From: Paenibacillus pabuli
Lineage (GTDB): Bacteria > Bacillota > Bacilli > Paenibacillales > Paenibacillaceae
Direction of reading: 5' to 3'
NCBI RefSeq assembly: GCF_039831995.1
Contig: NZ_JBDOIO010000003.1
Span: 1,922,001-1,986,000 of the forward strand
DNA length: 64,000 nt
Below are positions 61,742-64,000 of this stretch, one piece after another. The stretch's first letter is position 1; each line of letters starts with the position of its first letter. The translations under genes and the position numbers were made by a program. The notes under the pieces are model-generated. The model saw nothing but the letters and a program-made list of their open reading frames with translations. It did no database searches and was not told where the DNA came from.

Positions 61742-61797
61742 GTTCCTCCGCCCTTTCCTACATCTAATTAATGAAGCATAAATAATTCAATAATCCT

Positions 61798-61803
61798 ATT
61801 ATA
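61798..61803 (-). promoter_or_regulatory. Extended -10 of dinB
   Basis: TATAAT on the minus strand preceded by TGA, i.e. an extended -10 that could act without a good -35, 57 bases before the dinB start. Confidence 0.5.
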
Positions 61804-61843
61804 TCAAGTTCATTATGTAAAATCAGTTACGTTTGTTATTTTC

Positions 61844-61951
61844 TTATTTCCGAGTGGATCGGATGATCGATCGAATAATTAGCCATCCTACACTCACAAA
61901 AAGGACTAGAGAAATCAAGGCAAGAACCGTATTCTCCCATACAATAGTCAA
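61844..61951 (-). CDS. Possible 35-residue membrane protein
   Basis: A small frame starting at TTG 61951, seven bases after GGAGG, with a hydrophobic helix (NTVLALISLVLFVSVGWLII) and a basic tail (RSIIRSTRK). Pattern and ribosome site look genuine, but the start codon is weak and I know no family. It lies in the otherwise empty 530-bp gap between dinB and cimA. Confidence 0.45.
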   Translation of the reverse strand: MTIVWENTVLALISLVLFVSVGWLIIRSIIRSTRK

Positions 61952-62102
61952 TCCTATCCCTCCACTTTTCCATACACCACATTTACCAATTAAATTTAAA
62001 TATAACATAAATTACACCTTCCATCATATATCTATTAATCGGAAATCTGAAATTTGTTACACGAAACTGCGATTTCTGTGTAGCATTTGGCTATAATGGT
62101 GC

Positions 62103-62175
62103 TATAATAATTAATTATACAAAATCGCGACTTTAGGACAAATCAACGCATAGAGTTTAACACAGTGTAGCGTTG
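62103..62175 (+). promoter_or_regulatory. cimA promoter and leader hairpin
   Basis: Two TATAAT boxes lie at 62092-62097 and 62103-62108, the second with an extended TGC in front. The leader of about 155 bases has a hairpin with CAACGC / GCGTTG arms (62144-62175). It has no T-box sequence. A half-match to the CodY motif (CTGAAATTT near 62047) is too weak to call. Confidence 0.4.
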
Positions 62176-62271
62176 CAGAACCGAAGGATTCATGTGCATC
62201 TTTATTCGTATGCTTTTCCAAAACAAAATTCAACTATTTAAAAAAGCGCTTTATCTCAAAGGAGGATCTTC

Positions 62272-63891
62272 ATGTCAAAGGCCATTTCCATCTTCGATAC
62301 GACTTTACGTGACGGCACACAAGGGGAGGGTGTCAGTTTATCGGCAGATGACAAGCTTAAAATTGCCAAGAAACTCGACGACCTGGGTGCTCATTATATT
62401 GAAGGCGGAATTCCGGGCAGCAACACCAAGGACATTGAGTTTTTCAAAAGAGTAAAAGAATTGAATCTCAATGCCAAGGTCGTTGCTTTTGGCAGCACAC
62501 GTCGCAAAGGAAGCATTGCCAGCGAAGACGCCAATTTGAAGCGGATGATCGAATCCGGTGCACAGGCAGCAACATTGGTCGGTAAATCATGGGATTTCCA
62601 CGTTCATACCGCCTTGCAAACCACTTTGGAAGAGAATCTATCCATGATCTATGATTCGATTGCTTATTTGAAGCAGAATGGAATGGAAGTTATTTTTGAT
62701 GCCGAGCACTTCTTCGACGGATTCAAGCATAATCCGGAGTATGCTCAAGCGGTGTTAACGAAAGCTCATGAAGCTGGTGCAGACTGGCTTGTCATGTGTG
62801 ATACCAATGGCGGAACCATGCCGCACGAAGTGTACGAGATTGTGTCCAGACTCTCTGGAATTCTCCCTCATGCTCATCTCGGAATTCATACACATAATGA
62901 CTGTGAACTGGCTGTTGCCAATACGCTTAGCGCTGTACAAGCTGGTGCCAGACAGGTTCAAGGCACGATGAATGGTTATGGAGAACGATGCGGCAATGCC
63001 AATCTAGCCTCCATTATCCCGAACCTGCAGCTCAAGCTTGGATATGAATGTGTGTCCGAAGATTCGATGAGACAGCTTACGAACGTAGCCCGCTATGTTA
63101 GCGAGATTGCTAATGTGAACATGCCGATTAACCAACCTTATGTTGGTAATGCAGCCTTCGCACATAAAGGCGGCATTCACGTCTCTGCCATTCTGCGCGA
63201 TTCCCGCACCTACGAACATATCGTGCCTGAACTTGTCGGAAACAAACAGCGTGTACTTGTCTCCGAGTTGGCTGGACAGAGCAACATCGTCTCTAAAGCA
63301 CAGGAGCTTGGACTGGAGTTCGATCCAAGCAGCGCCAATTCACGCCAGATCATTGAAAAAATCAAAGATCTGGAGCATCAAGGTTATCAGTTTGAAGGCG
63401 CAGATGCCTCTCTTGAGCTGCTCATTCGTGAAGCGAACGGAGATATGAAGGAACTATTCACTTTTGAATCATTCAAAATGCTTGTGGAAAAAACAGCCGG
63501 CAAGTCCGTTGTCTCCGAAGCATTCGTGAAGCTCAATGTGGGTGGAACAAGCGTCTATACAGCTGCGGAGGGCAACGGTCCGGTCAATGCGCTTGATAAT
63601 GCTCTTCGGAAAGCACTTGTCCAATACTTCCCTTCACTCGCCAACATGCACCTCTCTGACTATAAAGTTCGTGTACTTGACGAGAAGGATGCCACAGCAG
63701 CCAAAGTACGTGTTCTAATTGAATCGAAGAATACGGAAAATACATGGAATACGGTCGGCGTTTCTGAAAACGTCATTGAAGCGAGCTGGGAAGCCCTTGT
63801 TCACAGTTTCCGTTATGCCCTGCTTCAGGAAAAATTACAGGATGAGCCGAATGTAGTTCACACAGCCATTCATGGATTAAGCAACCATTAA
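62272..63891 (+). CDS. cimA: (R)-citramalate synthase
   Basis: A 539-residue enzyme of the isopropylmalate synthase family joining pyruvate and acetyl-CoA, the first step of the threonine-independent isoleucine pathway. Signatures: FDTTLRDGTQGEGVSLS, the metal-site HTHNDCELAVAN, and GYGERCGNANL; the C-terminal regulatory domain begins near residue 400 (SVVSEAFVKLNVGGTSVYT). The length fits CimA/LeuA-2 proteins better than LeuA. AAAGGAGG lies before the ATG. No other branched-chain genes are visible nearby. Confidence 0.88.
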   Translation: MSKAISIFDTTLRDGTQGEGVSLSADDKLKIAKKLDDLGAHYIEGGIPGSNTKDIEFFKRVKELNLNAKVVAFGSTRRKGSIASEDANLKRMIESGAQAATLVGKSWDFHVHTALQTTLEENLSMIYDSIAYLKQNGMEVIFDAEHFFDGFKHNPEYAQAVLTKAHEAGADWLVMCDTNGGTMPHEVYEIVSRLSGILPHAHLGIHTHNDCELAVANTLSAVQAGARQVQGTMNGYGERCGNANLASIIPNLQLKLGYECVSEDSMRQLTNVARYVSEIANVNMPINQPYVGNAAFAHKGGIHVSAILRDSRTYEHIVPELVGNKQRVLVSELAGQSNIVSKAQELGLEFDPSSANSRQIIEKIKDLEHQGYQFEGADASLELLIREANGDMKELFTFESFKMLVEKTAGKSVVSEAFVKLNVGGTSVYTAAEGNGPVNALDNALRKALVQYFPSLANMHLSDYKVRVLDEKDATAAKVRVLIESKNTENTWNTVGVSENVIEASWEALVHSFRYALLQEKLQDEPNVVHTAIHGLSNH

Positions 63892-63915
63892 CGCTTATTT
63901 CCCGGAAAATAAATG

Positions 63916-63952
63916 AAGCGCCTGTCTCCAAAATGAATTGGGACAGGCGCTT
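63916..63952 (+). terminator. Terminator after cimA
   Basis: An 11-bp stem AAGCGCCTGTC / GACAGGCGCTT with a 15-base loop, followed by ATTGTTTG. Confidence 0.82.
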
Positions 63953-63965
63953 ATTGTTTGATTTA

Positions 63966-64000
63966 CTAGTTGATAACTTTCTTAATTTTACGTTCCAATT
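63966..64000 (-). CDS. Possible C-terminal end of a gene entering from the right
   Basis: A minus-strand frame runs from the window edge to TAG 63966-63968, coding for LERKIKKVIN at its end. The cimA terminator separates it from cimA. The piece is too short for more than a guess. Confidence 0.3.
   Translation of the reverse strand, partial: LERKIKKVIN

Noticed and set aside
62040..62056. CodY box upstream of cimA
   Set aside because: Only the right half matches; the left half does not.

Overview
The window looks like chromosomal DNA of a Paenibacillus-type Firmicute. It carries Bacillus-type housekeeping genes (yqhH/yqhG, yqzE, relQ, xpt, ykvI), a B12-dependent ribonucleotide reductase, purine-rich Shine-Dalgarno sequences, many GTG/TTG starts, S-layer-anchored (SLH) glycosidases and LplB/LplC-type sugar transporters regulated by YesM/YesN-type proteins. 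I see no prophage, insertion sequence or CRISPR array.

Layout. 0-8.5 kb: 5' part of nrdJ behind NrdR-like boxes, the SNF2 helicase/YqhG pair, a secreted unknown, yqzE, a cell-wall amidase and a divergent polysaccharide deacetylase. 8.6-39.2 kb: a large carbohydrate locus, almost all on the minus strand. It has two ABC importers (solute-binding lipoprotein plus two permeases each, no ATPase), a YesM-like sensor kinase, a YesN-like response regulator, a membrane-bound AraC-type regulator, two SLH-anchored alpha-galactosidases, a cytosolic alpha-galactosidase, two GH95-type alpha-L-fucosidases and a GH110-like beta-helix protein. 39.6-50.2 kb: phosphatase-like lipoprotein, tRNA-Leu(CAG), an NlpC/P60 protein behind a c-di-AMP riboswitch, xpt, ykvI, a glycosyltransferase, an RsmF-type methyltransferase and small unknowns. 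50.3-64 kb: HAD phosphatase, a roughly 0.7-kb tandem array of 73-75-bp hairpin units, a pseudouridine synthase translationally coupled to a second RsmF-type methyltransferase, thioredoxin-like protein, DUF309/relQ, pyrD, a 45-residue membrane protein, an L,D-transpeptidase, ferredoxin, dinB and cimA.

How the carbohydrate locus may work (inference): cell-surface enzymes trim alpha-galactosyl glycans, the two importers bring in oligosaccharides, and cytosolic alpha-1,3-galactosidase, alpha-fucosidases and alpha-galactosidase remove the caps. Carrying both alpha-Gal and alpha-Fuc exo-enzymes fits glycans such as blood-group-B-like or plant fucosyl/galactosyl side chains. The promoters show two different architectures that I derived from the sequence. 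The two CBM/GH27-36-like alpha-galactosidases share a 20-bp-period direct repeat (ATATGRATC type) exactly 17 bp upstream of the -10. The second importer and the GH27-SLH gene share TGTAC repeats plus a conserved upstream block. Cre-like palindromes (TGRTAGCGCTWNC) lie 8-10 bp downstream of three -10 boxes.

Oddities: the AraC-type regulator is frameshifted in its HTH domain. Two genes of the locus appear to start at ATT codons behind good Shine-Dalgarno sequences.
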